From positions 42,387,924 to 42,451,923 of the forward strand of contig OZ029914.1 of NCBI GenBank assembly GCA_964023275.1: a stretch of 64,000 nucleotides of DNA. The letters are read 5' to 3'. The notes beneath the pieces were generated by a model. That model worked only from the letters and a program-made list of their open reading frames with translations, did no database searches and was not told where the DNA came from. Shown here piece by piece: positions 10,701 through 22,900 of this stretch (the first letter of the stretch is position 1; every line of letters begins with the position of its first letter). The DNA comes from Norana najaformis (Eukaryota; Annelida; Clitellata; Crassiclitellata; Hormogastridae). The translations under genes and the position numbers were made by a program.

Positions 10701-13700
10701 CTGTGCCATCAGCGCCAACGTTCTACAAAAACAATCTCATAGCTTAAGGCAAGACTAGATTTAAATCTTGCACTGACTAGATTGACCTACATTAATATCG
10801 TTTTCTCTCGACAGAATCTGTAAAATGTGCTCTTAAAATGGACTGCAGCTTTATTCAGTTATGTGGTGCGGTTCTAAGACCACGCTTGGCTTCCAGAGTA
10901 AAATGATTCAACATGTAACATGGATTGTTTTGCTGAGCTAATATTCTCTTCCAAGTGGCTTAACGCTTACTTGTTTTTAAAAGGGAACTGAAGTTACGAA
11001 ATTTTACAGTATAATCCAGATAAATCGAGGAAAACAGTTTAAGTTTAGATTATATCATGCCTTTGATTGCGTCGTTACTATAATATCTTGAAAGTGTTAT
11101 GTTAAGGCGTCTAACAAAACTATGGCATCCAGTTAGAGTGCCCTGTTTCTTAGTATTCAACTGCTGAAAAGGCCATAATAACGAGCAAGTTATCTGAGAA
11201 TTAGCTCTAACCTTTAACATCACGCACATTACGAGCTTACCGGTGAGTATCGTATTTCTCTTTCGTGAAGACCATTTATTCTCTGCACATGTCTGTAGTC
11301 GAATGCAGCTTCGGCTATTCAATCAAATAAAAAATACACTGATTTGCAATTTAAGTTTTCTATTATTTTATCATTGCGAATTTGTGGCAGTTGTGCGCTA
11401 CAGAAAAAAAGCAAGACTGTGAGCAATGAATAAGCGAGGTATATCTGTGCACGGTATCTAGTTCCATGAAGTAGTTAATTACTTTTTGAACAATTAAGAA
11501 ATGTTTACCATTTTCTGCAATTCCTCCTATTGCCAAATTGTCTTCAATACGACAAACACGTGGATCCGGTGCCACATCTAAAAAAGAACATTTCAGATCG
11601 GTTGAACTGATCATTATATTAATCAGCAATGAAGATATAAGTCTGGGAATTTTAGCACATTGTCTACTTTGTCTGCATATCCACGAATTCCTAGTTCACT
11701 TATAAGATATGCAGTTGTCTAAAACTATTTTTAGCTTACAAAAGCACGGGAGGTGACCAAGTTTTGCGGCTCCCATATTTTTCCATGCGTCGGAGTTAAC
11801 TTAACGCGACTGAAATAGTCTATGAATAACTAATGCTTCTATAATTAGGCCTATGTTTTATTCTCAAGATGTTCGGCAACATTTTCAATATGTGTCAGCC
11901 CTAATGCTAAGTACTTATTAACACACAATTTCGATAAGAAATAAAACTTCCGAGTTAAGGCGTAGTTCAGCCTATGTCATAATTATTCAGCAAGCATGAA
12001 GAGCTTACGTAGGCTAGAGCAACAGAAGAAACAGTTTCAACATAAACGGCAAAGGAAACGGGGCTGCAACATAAAATTCGTCACATAAAATCCAGAAAAC
12101 AGGTAAGTCATAAAGATCTGCCTGTGAAGAAATTTAAAAAAAACATTTTACTTAATTTCTTACTCGTTTATGTGCTGGTCTGCGACTGTAAACAATATCT
12201 AAGTTTATGAATCAGCTTTATCATCAATACTTCAACGTTATTCGTTGAATCGTGTATTTGAACGCTTGTTTGTCATCTCTGAGTATTTTGAATACTATGT
12301 TGATATATTTAAGAAACAGATTATGCAGCGGAGGTTTTACCTGGCCTCATATCCAAGTAGTCCGGAATTCCTCTGATGCCCACGTAAGCCCCAAAACGGT
12401 CCTCGTCTGCCATAGCTTCCGCCCCTCTCTCTCCGACTACGAAAACATTAGCATTGTAATTTCATGTGGCATAACCACATGCTGTTGCAGCGCATGTTAA
12501 GCAATACCTAGAAGAACTACACAATGAGTGATTCTCTGTCCTAAAAGGTAAATTACAGTGAATTTGCTGTGACACCCGACCAGTTACGTCTATGAGCATT
12601 TTAGTAAATCTTCCGATACGTAGCCAACGCTAAAGTCAATGACATGAAATTGATGAAGACAGGGTAATGTGGCAATCAGGCCGTAGTGAATCAGCCTTTC
12701 ACTTCTGTCTTGTAGGCTCAATTTTCTCTCGAGTAGTCTGGTATTTAGGATGGGCATCGTGTTATTGAGTCTTTCTTCAGCCAGTGTTGAACAATTGTTA
12801 GTGTATATTAAATTTCAGCTAAAAATTCTAACAACCTCACTCTTGCGCATTTGACGATTAGCATAGCTGACACGGGCGTATGCTAAGTAAACCTGAACTA
12901 CTTTAAGAGAGAACTAGTCACTCCAGGCCGTTACTCTTGCTCTTTTTGAATTTCTTCACTTTGACATATCCAATCTGCGACATAGGTAAGACTCCTCCCT
13001 CTCGGGAGTGGCCCGGAGGTAGACTCATGCAAAATGCACTCGTCCATCAAGTATATCGATACAGTTTCCTTCACCAGTTCAAAGAATGCTGTAGTGCCCT
13101 CTCCCTCCGCTCCTGGGGTCGGGGTTCCAGGATTTCACCCTGCAGGCAACAGGGCGACCCACTCTGAGCCGTTCACTTGCTTTACAGGCGGCCGCTTGGC
13201 ACTCTCCAATTCGAACCGGGCCACCGGCACCTGTCCCCTCAGATGCTCCATCGTAGCCCATCGACAATGATATATGACAGCCCTCCACCCCGGATTACAC
13301 ACTCTGTTCCGAGAACGACCAGTGATCAGGGTACAATTCACTACTGTACTGATCGGTTGGCATTCGACCCGTCTCTTTCAATATTTCCGCATTAAGTGGG
13401 CAGTGGTGGGCCCATTCCCCCTCTGCCTGTACGGAATACAGGCAAGGCCAGTGAACAGCCTGTTAGTTGCCTGACAGAACAGATAGAGCAGACGGGTGTT
13501 GCAGCACCCCGCTCAGGGAGTTGAAGTTGACCTCACCACTCGGCTACATGCTTTTCGCTTCCGCCACGAGGAGACCGGACAGCAGAAACCACTAAGTTCT
13601 TCCTCTCATGGTATCCAACCAGTCAACCTCTGCTAAACTAAACCTAAATAGTCACGTGTTTTCTCCGCTTTCTGCCAATCACCCGGAGTGAATATTTAAT

Positions 13701-16700
13701 CAAATTAATTTAAGCATGGGGAAAGTGAAAGACATTCTACTGAAACTTTACAACATGTGTTAATCTCAAAAACTGGATTTGAGTATCGAATAAGTAAAAT
13801 AAATTTCTGTAATGTTTGACCTGCTTCTCCATGCTCTTGAACATTAACCTGCCTTCTGAATCGTGAAGCTATCTTCGCAGTCCACTCTATTGATAAAAAG
13901 GCCGTAATAGTTAAACTAGAAACGATTCACTAAGTTAAGCCGATGTTGACAGTATAGACAACAGCTATTAACACAAAGACGTTCGTGGCCGAAACTTAGT
14001 CTCTACTAAAACCAAACGTTTATATGAAATGCGCATTTAGTTTTTCACTATTTGCACCGATGCCTCCAATATGAATAATTACAATCTTCGTAAATCTAAA
14101 GCAGTCTATGAAAAAACACAAACATTGAGATATTTCTTATGATTCACGATGTCTTATAATATATCGACTTCCAGATGATCAACAATTTAGGCCTACGTAA
14201 ATATTATAAAATGATGCATATCTGACGACTTCGACTGATGTAACTAATTAAACTGACTAAGTAACCACACTAAACACCTGACAACCATGCACAAAACCTT
14301 TAACCTTTACTGGGCAATCTCTCCCTTCTATCAGAGTATGCTAAAATGTATAATTATTTTCTAATTCTAACTAATATTCAGCTGTAATTCGAACAAAGCC
14401 ATTGCAAATCAAAGTTTATACGTAAATAATCAAAACAGTAACTCTACACAACAATTCTAGAAGTTATGGATACTACAAAAATTTATAAAGTGTCAGCTAC
14501 ACAAAGAGAACTTATAATTAATTACAGAAAACTATTATAATTAATTACCCAAAACTTTGATCCCCTATTCCTAAGATAGAAAGCTCTCTGCCTCACTGAC
14601 CATCGACAAACAGTCTCTTCTACCCACACCTGTCGATTTTGTACGCAAACTAACTAGATTAAGTAAACATTAAAGAAAACGGTACTAATAAATTAATATA
14701 TAACCAAATAAAATAAGCTAATAAACTCTTAGTTATGACATGACGCACCGCGCAATGAAACTTACGGACAAAATATTTTTATCACTTACCTTTAACATGT
14801 CTCAGTCTGATTACAAAGATTGTGAAGCATAATAAAATGGCCACTATTCCCACCAATATCGTTGCAGTGGTTAGAATTGAAACAGGAGCTAGATAAATAA
14901 CAACCTAAACGGCTAAACATACTGTTTGGAATACATACTCAAATAATTCATAGATGTAAAAGAAAACTGTGTCCTATAAAATACTAGGGTACTTCAGTCA
15001 TCCAAAAGTCAGGTGAGTTTATGCTAAGTGTATAGGCCTAAATGGCTAAAATATAGAAACCTACAGAAGATGAATAAAAGGCTCACAATTCGAAAAATTT
15101 TATTTCGGATAAAATAGTACTGAAATGCTGTAGAAGAATTTCTAGATTGTGTGTACAAACGTCATAGAAGACGCGATATATTAGCTCAGAACATCAATTT
15201 AGCAAAAAAATTGCCAAATAATTATAGATCTGAGTTTTATAACATCAGCAATTGTTCAGTGCCATATTCTGAGGGTGCTAAAATATAACTGGATGTGTAT
15301 GAGACAGCAAAGGGACCCGAACAATATAACAAAAAACTGTAAACATACGTTTGACTGTAAATGTGATCCTCCCTGTGATTTCAGTGTTACTTTCGCTGTT
15401 GCTTGCTTCACATTCAAATAAATATGCCGAGTCTCGTATCATTTCTTTCGTGATATAAAGTACTGGTGCATGGCGAATAGCAGATACCTTGTCCTCTAAA
15501 TTCCTCCACGTGTAATTTGGATATGGATAGCCTTCAGCTGAACAAATGACTGTTTCGCCAGGATAAAAGACATCCTTCATAGGAATTATAATGACATTTC
15601 TCGGATCATCTTCGAATAAACCATTACAAATTAACCATTACATATGGAAATACATTTTCATAGTCGTGATACTACAGTATCAGCAAATTTCACACTTTGG
15701 CAATAAAATCCCAAGAAGTTTCTTAATGTGACAGTGACACAGTGTTCAGCAAAAATAATTGAATGTTATCGAAAACTAACCTACAAGTACTCTAGTAAAA
15801 CGACAATTTTTGATTATTCTAAGATAAAATTTGCTGAAAGAACTCACGTTTCACAAGAATAATCGGTGATGTCCAAGTATACTGGTAGTCAGAAACCTTA
15901 CATTCCGAAGTTCCTAGTTGATAGCACGATTGTCTGAAGTAACACTTGCACGAATATTTTGAATTATGTAGACTAGAATCAATCTTTACAGAAACTGACG
16001 ACACCACTTCGGTCTCTGTGACATTGTCGATATATTCGTTGCTAATCATTTCTCGTTGTTCTGTTCCGCCTTTCGTCCATTCCATCAACGGAGCAATATT
16101 ACCATAGTATTTAACACTACATCTGAGTTCGATGTATTCGCCTTCGTTAAATACGACTTGGTTGATGTTACACTGCGGATCAGAAGCTGCAATTTATTCC
16201 AATTTTACAAAAATCAACCTAATCGTAGATTGTGTTAATTCAGTGATTAATTAATCTAACAATGAAAGAAATAATGTTTAAAGAATGGAAGATGAAAGAA
16301 AGAAAGAAGAATGAATGAATGAAACACAAACAGACAAATCTATGGTCAAAGTGATGAACTCAAGTTCTTACCCAAAACGATAAGCTCCAATATCGTCTCA
16401 TTTGATTTTTTAATACTCTGATTGAGTTGTTCTGATCTTAAACATTTATAATAACCAGCGTTGCTCGTATCAACCCATCTGATGTGCAAAATCCACTTCC
16501 CATTTGCATTTTTTGTCCAGTTGATGTTGGATTTAAATTCCGTCCGTATATCCACTCCATTATAAATCCTATTCCAACTTCTTGAACCGTTATTTGCTGT
16601 TGAAGACAAAAGATCCCAATACTGAACATCAGTGCCGTCTTCTGCACCGCAAAACAGTTCAACGGATTTTCCAGCAACTACTGCGATGGTCGATGAAGCG

Positions 16701-17213
16701 TTGTAAAATACTGCTGTACTCAACCCTATAATATAACGTATTAAGCATGATAAGGACATTGAGACGTTTGGCAAAAAACGTCTTCTACATATGGTAAGTT
16801 TCTTGACTGCGAGGACTGTGATGCTGCCCAGAATAACAATGGCTACATAAAACTAAGCGGAAGCACTTCTTTTGACTTAAATTAGAATGTTAATAATTGA
16901 AAACAATGAATAGTACTTTAGCGTCCATTGTTAAAAGGTATCGAATTTAATGTCAAAAGTCTTCAATGAACTTATTAAGAATAGGTCTATGTCTAGTTAA
17001 GCAATACATAATTTCATAATTAAATGTCAATTACAATCAAACAGGATTACACAGTATTCAGGTTCTATGATTAATTTCTAATTGTGTGATATCCATTAAA
17101 TATTATGAACTACTTATAGGTATCTTTTTAGGTTGCAGCTACCACAGTTGTAGAACTATATACCTACCCATATAGGATGTCATGAACAAACTTATAACCA
17201 AACTGTTCATCAT
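10549..17213 (-). CDS. Gene B: three-Ig receptor with ITIM-like/YxxM cytoplasmic tail
   Basis: Minus-strand spliced gene. Exons in transcript order: 17213-17168 (signal), 16725-16372 (Ig1), 16186-15848 (Ig2), 15609-15349 (Ig3), 14888-14790 (TM), 12436-12341, 11577-11509 and 10700-10549 (tail). All introns are phase 1; the sum is 1416 nt, 471 residues. It is a type I membrane receptor with N-glycosylation sequons. The tail has YVGI, YLDM, YMEM and VVYASI. VVYASI fits the ITIM consensus [IVLS]xYxx[ILV], and YxxM is the known PI3-kinase SH2-binding pattern. It lies head to head with gene C, and its ectodomain is identical up to the last bases of Ig3. The structure is strong; an immune role is inference. 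Confidence 0.85.
11509..11577 (-). CDS. Gene B exon 7, cytoplasmic tail
   Basis: 69 nt, phase 1 to 1, acceptor TCTTTTTTTAG, donor GTAAAC. Encodes DVAPDPRVCRIEDNLAIGG and a few more residues. No tyrosine; a linker between the motif-bearing exons. Confidence 0.65.
12341..12436 (-). CDS. Gene B exon 6, cytoplasmic tail
   Basis: 96 nt, phase 1 to 1, acceptor TTTCGTAG, donor GTAAAA. Encodes an acidic segment with GAYVGIRGIPDYLDM, that is YVGI and the YxxM motif YLDM. No counterpart in gene C. Confidence 0.72.
12960..13640. repeat. GC-richer block in gene B intron, probable old repeat
   Basis: About 680 bases clearly richer in G+C than the surrounding AT-rich intron. It carries a box-B-like GGTTCGAATT on the minus strand. 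The open frames in it overlap on both strands and match nothing I recognise. Probably a decayed mobile element. Confidence 0.35.
14790..14888 (-). CDS. Gene B exon 5, transmembrane segment
   Basis: 99 nt, acceptor TTTATCTAG, donor GTAAGT. Encodes SILTTATILVGIVAILLCF and then a basic stop-transfer (RLRHVK). It differs from the gene C exon at about 14 positions. Confidence 0.88.
15349..15609 (-). CDS. Gene B exon 4, Ig3
   Basis: 261 nt, phase 1 to 1, donor GTATGT. TVICSAEGYPYPNYTW and AYLFECEASN mark a compact I-set-like Ig domain. It is identical to gene C except in the last eight bases, where the conversion tract ends. Confidence 0.88.
15848..16186 (-). CDS. Gene B exon 3, Ig2
   Basis: 339 nt, phase 1 to 1, acceptor AATTGCAG, donor GTGAGT. 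ELRCSV, MEWTKG and KYSCKCYF mark the Ig core. Extra cysteines (PQCN, QSCYQ, SECK) suggest further disulfides. Identical to 20939-21277. Confidence 0.9.
16372..16725 (-). CDS. Gene B exon 2, Ig1 (V-like)
   Basis: 354 nt, phase 1 to 1, acceptor TATTATAG, donor GTAAGA. Ig hallmarks: ELFCGAED, VQYWDLL, and the second cysteine in DTSNAGYYKC. Several N-glycosylation sequons (NAS, NGS, NQS, NET). Identical to 20400-20753. Confidence 0.9.
17168..17213 (-). CDS. Gene B exon 1, signal peptide
   Basis: Starts at ATGATGAAC and encodes MMNSLVISLFMTSYM with donor GTAGGT (phase 1). Joined to the next exon it gives a signal peptide with a likely cleavage after LSTA (S-x-A). The mirror copy is at 19912-19957. 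Confidence 0.7.
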
Positions 17214-17507
17214 GGCTTACGAAAACCAGATATTTAGACTTTCTACTGATTAGACTGACAGTAGAAACGAATTCTGTCTAGTGATATATCTACCGACATC
17301 AAGAGTTATGTTGTCTCTTCACATCGACGAAATTTTCATTGTGCTGTGTAATAAACTCTAAGTGTAATATTGCACATGTCGGATTTTGGTGCAGTAAATG
17401 GAGTCTATAGGCCTATATATCTTTTGGATCATAGCCTCTGTGTTAGCCAAAATGCGAAATTGAATGTGTTTGTTTAAGCTTTCACTATTGAGTATAACAT
17501 GTGGATC

Positions 17508-19617
17508 ATATATCCGCACCACTAGAAGGTCAGATATTTTATTTCTTTTTGTAAACAAGCATTCAAACATGCGTGTACCTTGAAATTATATAGCGCCATT
17601 TGCATAATTTGAAAGTGCTGTTTTAAAGATTCTACATGATCATAGATATATGATTCCAGTGATGTTCCAGTGTTTTAGAAAGCAATGCAAAAATTGCAAT
17701 TACAGAATGTGTTTTTACGGCTACACGAATGAAAGGACTCATTTAAAGCAGCAACGATTAGCCACCATTACAGTTGAAATCTCAATACTGGTCATCTGCC
17801 CTGGCAGTATGGTTTCAAATGTATTTGCGCTTCAGTTTTTACTGCTTTAAACTTATCATTTCAGTTGTGTAGCATGAGTTTTACCCTATGTAAATTCGAA
17901 TCCTCTGAACCGATTGTTCAAACGTTTATGTGGTAATTTCTTTGCCCAGAAAAGTGTGGATGCTATCGGAATACAAGTGGCGTCATCACCCATACCCAAC
18001 CTATGCATTCTTTATACTTTTTTCTGCAGGGACTGCCGACAGGCGAAACTCTTTGACGAAGTGTTGATCATTATCCCTCCTTATATTAGCAGTTAGAACG
18101 TTAACGGGTCTACTCGACACGCTGGCAGCCCTCGCCCGTCAGAAGGGGTGGCAGGACCCCTTAGAGCGACACCCAGCGAAATCCCTGCAAACCCCGGAGT
18201 GAGGGCGAGAAATCAGACTATGGGATTGATTTCAGTGGAAAACTGAGGCTTGAGACGCTGAATATCCGGCGCTCTCTTCTGGAACCTTGTAAGTTTAGCC
18301 TATTGATGAAAGAACTTGAGAATACGAGTAAAGCCTTCATAGGCCTTCAGAAGGTGAGATGGCTTGACGTGGGAAAGAAAACCATCGGGACGTGTATGTT
18401 CCCCAAATGAACAAGCCCTCGAAGGATTGAAGAAGACCTTGAATGTGTATTCCCTCTTCCAGACCTGGTCAGAATATCAGTAATCACAGTGGGTCGTATC
18501 GGCTGACTTGATGCATTTAACTCGGTGGATAGGTCGTTTACTCCGGAACTGGGATCTCCCGGTCAAGATTGTCGATCTTAGCTGTGCGCGAGTCGGGGAG
18601 GAAACATTAGACTGGCTTAGAATGGACATTTGATTAAGGCAGAGTGACCTAGTGGCCCAAAACTTTATGCGACACCAATAAACGAATACAGAAGCCTTAA
18701 ATAAGGAGCTCGACATCTTCAATATGTGGTGCCTCGAGAGATTCCTGTGGATTTCCTATATAGACCATGTCAACAACTTGATTATGAGGAGGAGAATGGC
18801 GAAGGTAGCAGTCTCCGCCACAATCGAAAAAACGTGGCCTGGACTTTTTTGGGCATGTTGCACAAGCTCCTGAAGACGAGGACCAAAGGCGAGCCTGGTG
18901 GCAGTAATAAGCAAGTCCCCGAAAGACTGGAGGTAACCACAAGGCAGAACCAGAAATACATGTACTAGAGTCATGGAGAGGATCTGCCAGCCTTAAATTT
19001 CGTTACGGTGGATTGTCTTTAGGCTGAGAGAAATAGGAAGGCGGCAGATTGAACGGATCACGGTAAGAGTTCTTGAAAAGGTGGAACTTCAGTTTTGAGT
19101 GGAATACCTGTGTATACTCAGAAGCCTCTGACTGATTGCGTTAAAATTCGACATGACGGATCATGTTGTCAAGGTCTCAATTTTAAGCCAAGGCTGGTAC
19201 CGAACGGGTTTTTATGGCCCTCGTATTACTTTCTATTTTACAAAAACCTTGAGCTTACCTTGCATGGATGAACCCATATTTGTAAGGTTGCTGCATAATA
19301 AAGAAACTGCACAAACATATTTTGGTATTTGATGTTTAATTGTTAAAAGCTCTGTCAGCTGCTGCCATAAACGTCATGAATATTATTATCAGTGATGCCT
19401 ACGACATATTAATATATTTTGGAGGCCATGGCTTTGGATACAGCTGGTATCACGTTGTATCATAGTACTGTTGTGTTACATCGTGGCACCTGTGGCCGCC
19501 TTTCTAGCAGTTTTAATGTTTAAAAAGGCGTTTTATAGTTTTCAGGTATATGCGTGCTCGATTTAATTTTATGCACACACAAGTTGATTATATGACACTC
19601 TAGTAGTCCGGATATAC
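17508..19617. other. 2.1-kb loop between the inverted arms
   Basis: Next to each arm (about 17508-17600 and 19535-19617) the sequences are still recognisably homologous in inverted orientation but diverged, including a GGCGCTATA/GGCGTTTTATA word. The middle is a decayed LINE. As the common upstream region of two divergent genes it may hold shared or separate promoters; none is recognisable. Confidence 0.6.
18200..18980 (+). pseudogene. Decayed LINE (endonuclease-like start and pol C-terminal part)
   Basis: Near 18245-18415 a frame reads GKLRLETLNIRR ... IGLQKVRWLDVGK, resembling the endonuclease N-terminus of animal LINEs (GKL...E.RW.G.G). Near 18705-18800 it reads LDIFNMWCLERFLWIS, resembling the conserved C-terminal LEAF.MRCLRRIL.I stretch. 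Most of the reverse transcriptase between them is missing and the frames are broken. Confidence 0.5.
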
Positions 19618-19911
19618 GATCCACATGTTATACTCAATAGTGAAAGCTTAAACAAACACATTCAATTTCGCATTTTGGCTAACACAGAGGCTATGATCCA
19701 AAAGATATATAGGCCTATAGACTCCATTTACTGCACCAAAATCCGACATGTGCAATATTACACTTAGAGTTTATTACACAGCACAATGAAAATTTCGTCG
19801 ATGTGAAGAGACAACATAACTCTTGATGTCGGTAGATATATCACTAGACAGAATTCGTTTCTACTGTCAGTCTAATCAGTAGAAAGTCTAAATATCTGGT
19901 TTTCGTAAGCC

Positions 19912-19957
19912 ATGATGAACAGTTTGGTTATAAGTTTGTTCATGACATCCTATATGG
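19912..19957 (+). CDS. Gene C exon 1, signal peptide
   Basis: ATGATGAAC start, hydrophobic SLVISLFM core, donor GTAGGT, phase 1. A second in-frame ATG at 19915 could be used instead. Confidence 0.7.
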
Positions 19958-22900
19958 GTAGGTATATAGTTCTACAACTGTGGTAGCTGCAACCTAAAAA
20001 GATACCTATAAGTAGTTCATAATATTTAATGGATATCACACAATTAGAAATTAATCATAGAACCTGAATACTGTGTAATCCTGTTTGATTGTAATTGACA
20101 TTTAATTATGAAATTATGTATTGCTTAACTAGACATAGACCTATTCTTAATAAGTTCATTGAAGACTTTTGACATTAAATTCGATACCTTTTAACAATGG
20201 ACGCTAAAGTACTATTCATTGTTTTCAATTATTAACATTCTAATTTAAGTCAAAAGAAGTGCTTCCGCTTAGTTTTATGTAGCCATTGTTATTCTGGGCA
20301 GCATCACAGTCCTCGCAGTCAAGAAACTTACCATATGTAGAAGACGTTTTTTGCCAAACGTCTCAATGTCCTTATCATGCTTAATACGTTATATTATAGG
20401 GTTGAGTACAGCAGTATTTTACAACGCTTCATCGACCATCGCAGTAGTTGCTGGAAAATCCGTTGAACTGTTTTGCGGTGCAGAAGACGGCACTGATGTT
20501 CAGTATTGGGATCTTTTGTCTTCAACAGCAAATAACGGTTCAAGAAGTTGGAATAGGATTTATAATGGAGTGGATATACGGACGGAATTTAAATCCAACA
20601 TCAACTGGACAAAAAATGCAAATGGGAAGTGGATTTTGCACATCAGATGGGTTGATACGAGCAACGCTGGTTATTATAAATGTTTAAGATCAGAACAACT
20701 CAATCAGAGTATTAAAAAATCAAATGAGACGATATTGGAGCTTATCGTTTTGGGTAAGAACTTGAGTTCATCACTTTGACCATAGATTTGTCTGTTTGTG
20801 TTTCATTCATTCATTCTTCTTTCTTTCTTTCATCTTCCATTCTTTAAACATTATTTCTTTCATTGTTAGATTAATTAATCACTGAATTAACACAATCTAC
20901 GATTAGGTTGATTTTTGTAAAATTGGAATAAATTGCAGCTTCTGATCCGCAGTGTAACATCAACCAAGTCGTATTTAACGAAGGCGAATACATCGAACTC
21001 AGATGTAGTGTTAAATACTATGGTAATATTGCTCCGTTGATGGAATGGACGAAAGGCGGAACAGAACAACGAGAAATGATTAGCAACGAATATATCGACA
21101 ATGTCACAGAGACCGAAGTGGTGTCGTCAGTTTCTGTAAAGATTGATTCTAGTCTACATAATTCAAAATATTCGTGCAAGTGTTACTTCAGACAATCGTG
21201 CTATCAACTAGGAACTTCGGAATGTAAGGTTTCTGACTACCAGTATACTTGGACATCACCGATTATTCTTGTGAAACGTGAGTTCTTTCAGCAAATTTTA
21301 TCTTAGAATAATCAAAAATTGTCGTTTTACTAGAGTACTTGTAGGTTAGTTTTCGATAACATTCAATTATTTTTGCTGAACACTGTGTCACTGTCACATT
21401 AAGAAACTTCTTGGGATTTTATTGCCAAAGTGTGAAATTTGCTGATACTGTAGTATCACGACTATGAAAATGTATTTCCATATGTAATGGTTAATTTGTA
21501 ATGGTTTATTCGAAGATGATCCGAGAAATGTCATTATAATTCCTATGAAGGATGTCTTTTATCCTGGCGAAACAGTCATTTGTTCAGCTGAAGGCTATCC
21601 ATATCCAAATTACACGTGGAGGAATTTAGAGGACAAGGTATCTGCTATTCGCCATGCACCAGTACTTTATATCACGAAAGAAATGATACGAGACTCGGCA
21701 TATTTATTTGAATGTGAAGCAAGCAACAGCGAAAGTAACACTGAAATCACAGGGAGGATCACATTTACGGTCAAAGGTATGCTTGCAGTTTGTTTTATGT
21801 TGATAGGCGCTGCTTCGCTGTCCCGTGCACATCTGCTTATACTGTAACATCTGCAGAAAACGCTATTGTGTAACTGCTAATGTTTTACAATTCACATCAT
21901 ATTTTTTAGAATTTTAACGAAATTCATGACAAGAGCTATCGATGACTTTACCAATCACAAAATTAAAGCATCTGAAAATTAGTTTGCCTGAAATAAAATT
22001 GATAAAATTCAATTATGTATGAAATCCGTTTAAAGAGTATTTCGAATATAGAAAGTGAAATGCTGATCAAAAAGTATTTTTGGAAAAATAATATAAAGGT
22101 TTTTTAAAAGCATTTTAAGAACACAAATTAATGGTATTTTTAACTGCTTTTAAAGATATTTTTGGAAAATATTTTGTATTCTTGCATTTAACATGTGTTT
22201 ATATTCTAGTGAATAATTAGATGTTCATTGTATTTGAGAACTGGTTTTTAGGTTTATTTTAGGTCATTTCACAAGCTTGACATATAAGTGACATTGACAT
22301 TGCTACTTTTTAACCTTTTACTTTTGAAAATTACATAGTAATTGGCCTCATAGAGCTTTGTACTGTACTGAAGCGAATTTTGAACTTTGTGTCTTTGAAC
22401 TCTTCGTTGCTTGAGTTTGATTTTTAAGTGTATGAATTCCTAGTAGTTTTCTATTTGGTATTACTCAACCCTGTTGCCAAAATCACAGGTGCAAACCTTA
22501 AAGGCTGCTTATTAAAAGGTGTAAACAATTGAATTTTAGTAGGCCTAGCTGAATTAGTGACACATGGACCAAATTGCGTTATGATCTTTTCTAAACCGGG
22601 CTATCGATATTGTACATATAGGTGTTTGTTGCTTTATCCTTTAAAGCGGCTATCCGCTGTATACCACGCGGGCATATTCGCTTACTTTAGATAAATAAAT
22701 AATAATGTAAAGCTTCAAAAGACGTTTAAACGAGCCAAAGAAAAACTTTCAATCTTACAGTTAGCACTGCTTGTGAGAATCCATGTAGTAGTAACATTTG
22801 ACTAGAAGTTAGGTCAGAACAATACAGTGGTATAAGTGAAATATTGAAAAGTGACTTTAAATGAGTGCAAAAACTAAGCTTTAGCCTAGTATATTGTCTC

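Larger units (their letters stand above)
15357..17507. repeat. Left arm of 2,151-bp perfect inverted repeat
   Basis: Reverse complement of 19618-21768. I found no mismatch or indel; coordinate sums stay at 37125 throughout. The first mismatches are at 15356/21769 and 17508/19617. The arm contains the signal, Ig1, Ig2 and nearly all Ig3 exons of gene B plus about 290 bases upstream of the ATG. Confidence 0.95.
19618..21768. repeat. Right arm of 2,151-bp perfect inverted repeat
   Basis: Mirror of 15357-17507, carrying the signal, Ig1, Ig2 and nearly all Ig3 exons of gene C. The tract stops eight bases before the end of the Ig3 exon. Confidence 0.95.

Noticed and set aside
10478..10747. Plus-strand frame of 89 codons
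   Set aside because: It is antisense to the last exon of gene B. The minus-strand reading has the splice phase, tyrosine motifs and stop expected for the receptor tail.
11235..11285. Possible extra tail exon of gene B
   Set aside because: Acceptor CGACTACAG and donor GTAAGC are present, but the frame that enters in phase 1 stops at once. Exons 11577-11509 and 10700-10549 join without it.
20351..20399. Start of genes B/C by reading upstream from the Ig1 exon (MSLSCLIR...)
   Set aside because: It crosses a good acceptor (TATTATAG). The separate ATGATG exon at 19912-19957 gives a better signal peptide with a matching phase-1 donor.
15357..21768. Inverted repeat as a pure assembly or library artefact
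   Set aside because: Not excluded, but diverged homology on both sides and different TM and tail exons on the two arms argue against it.
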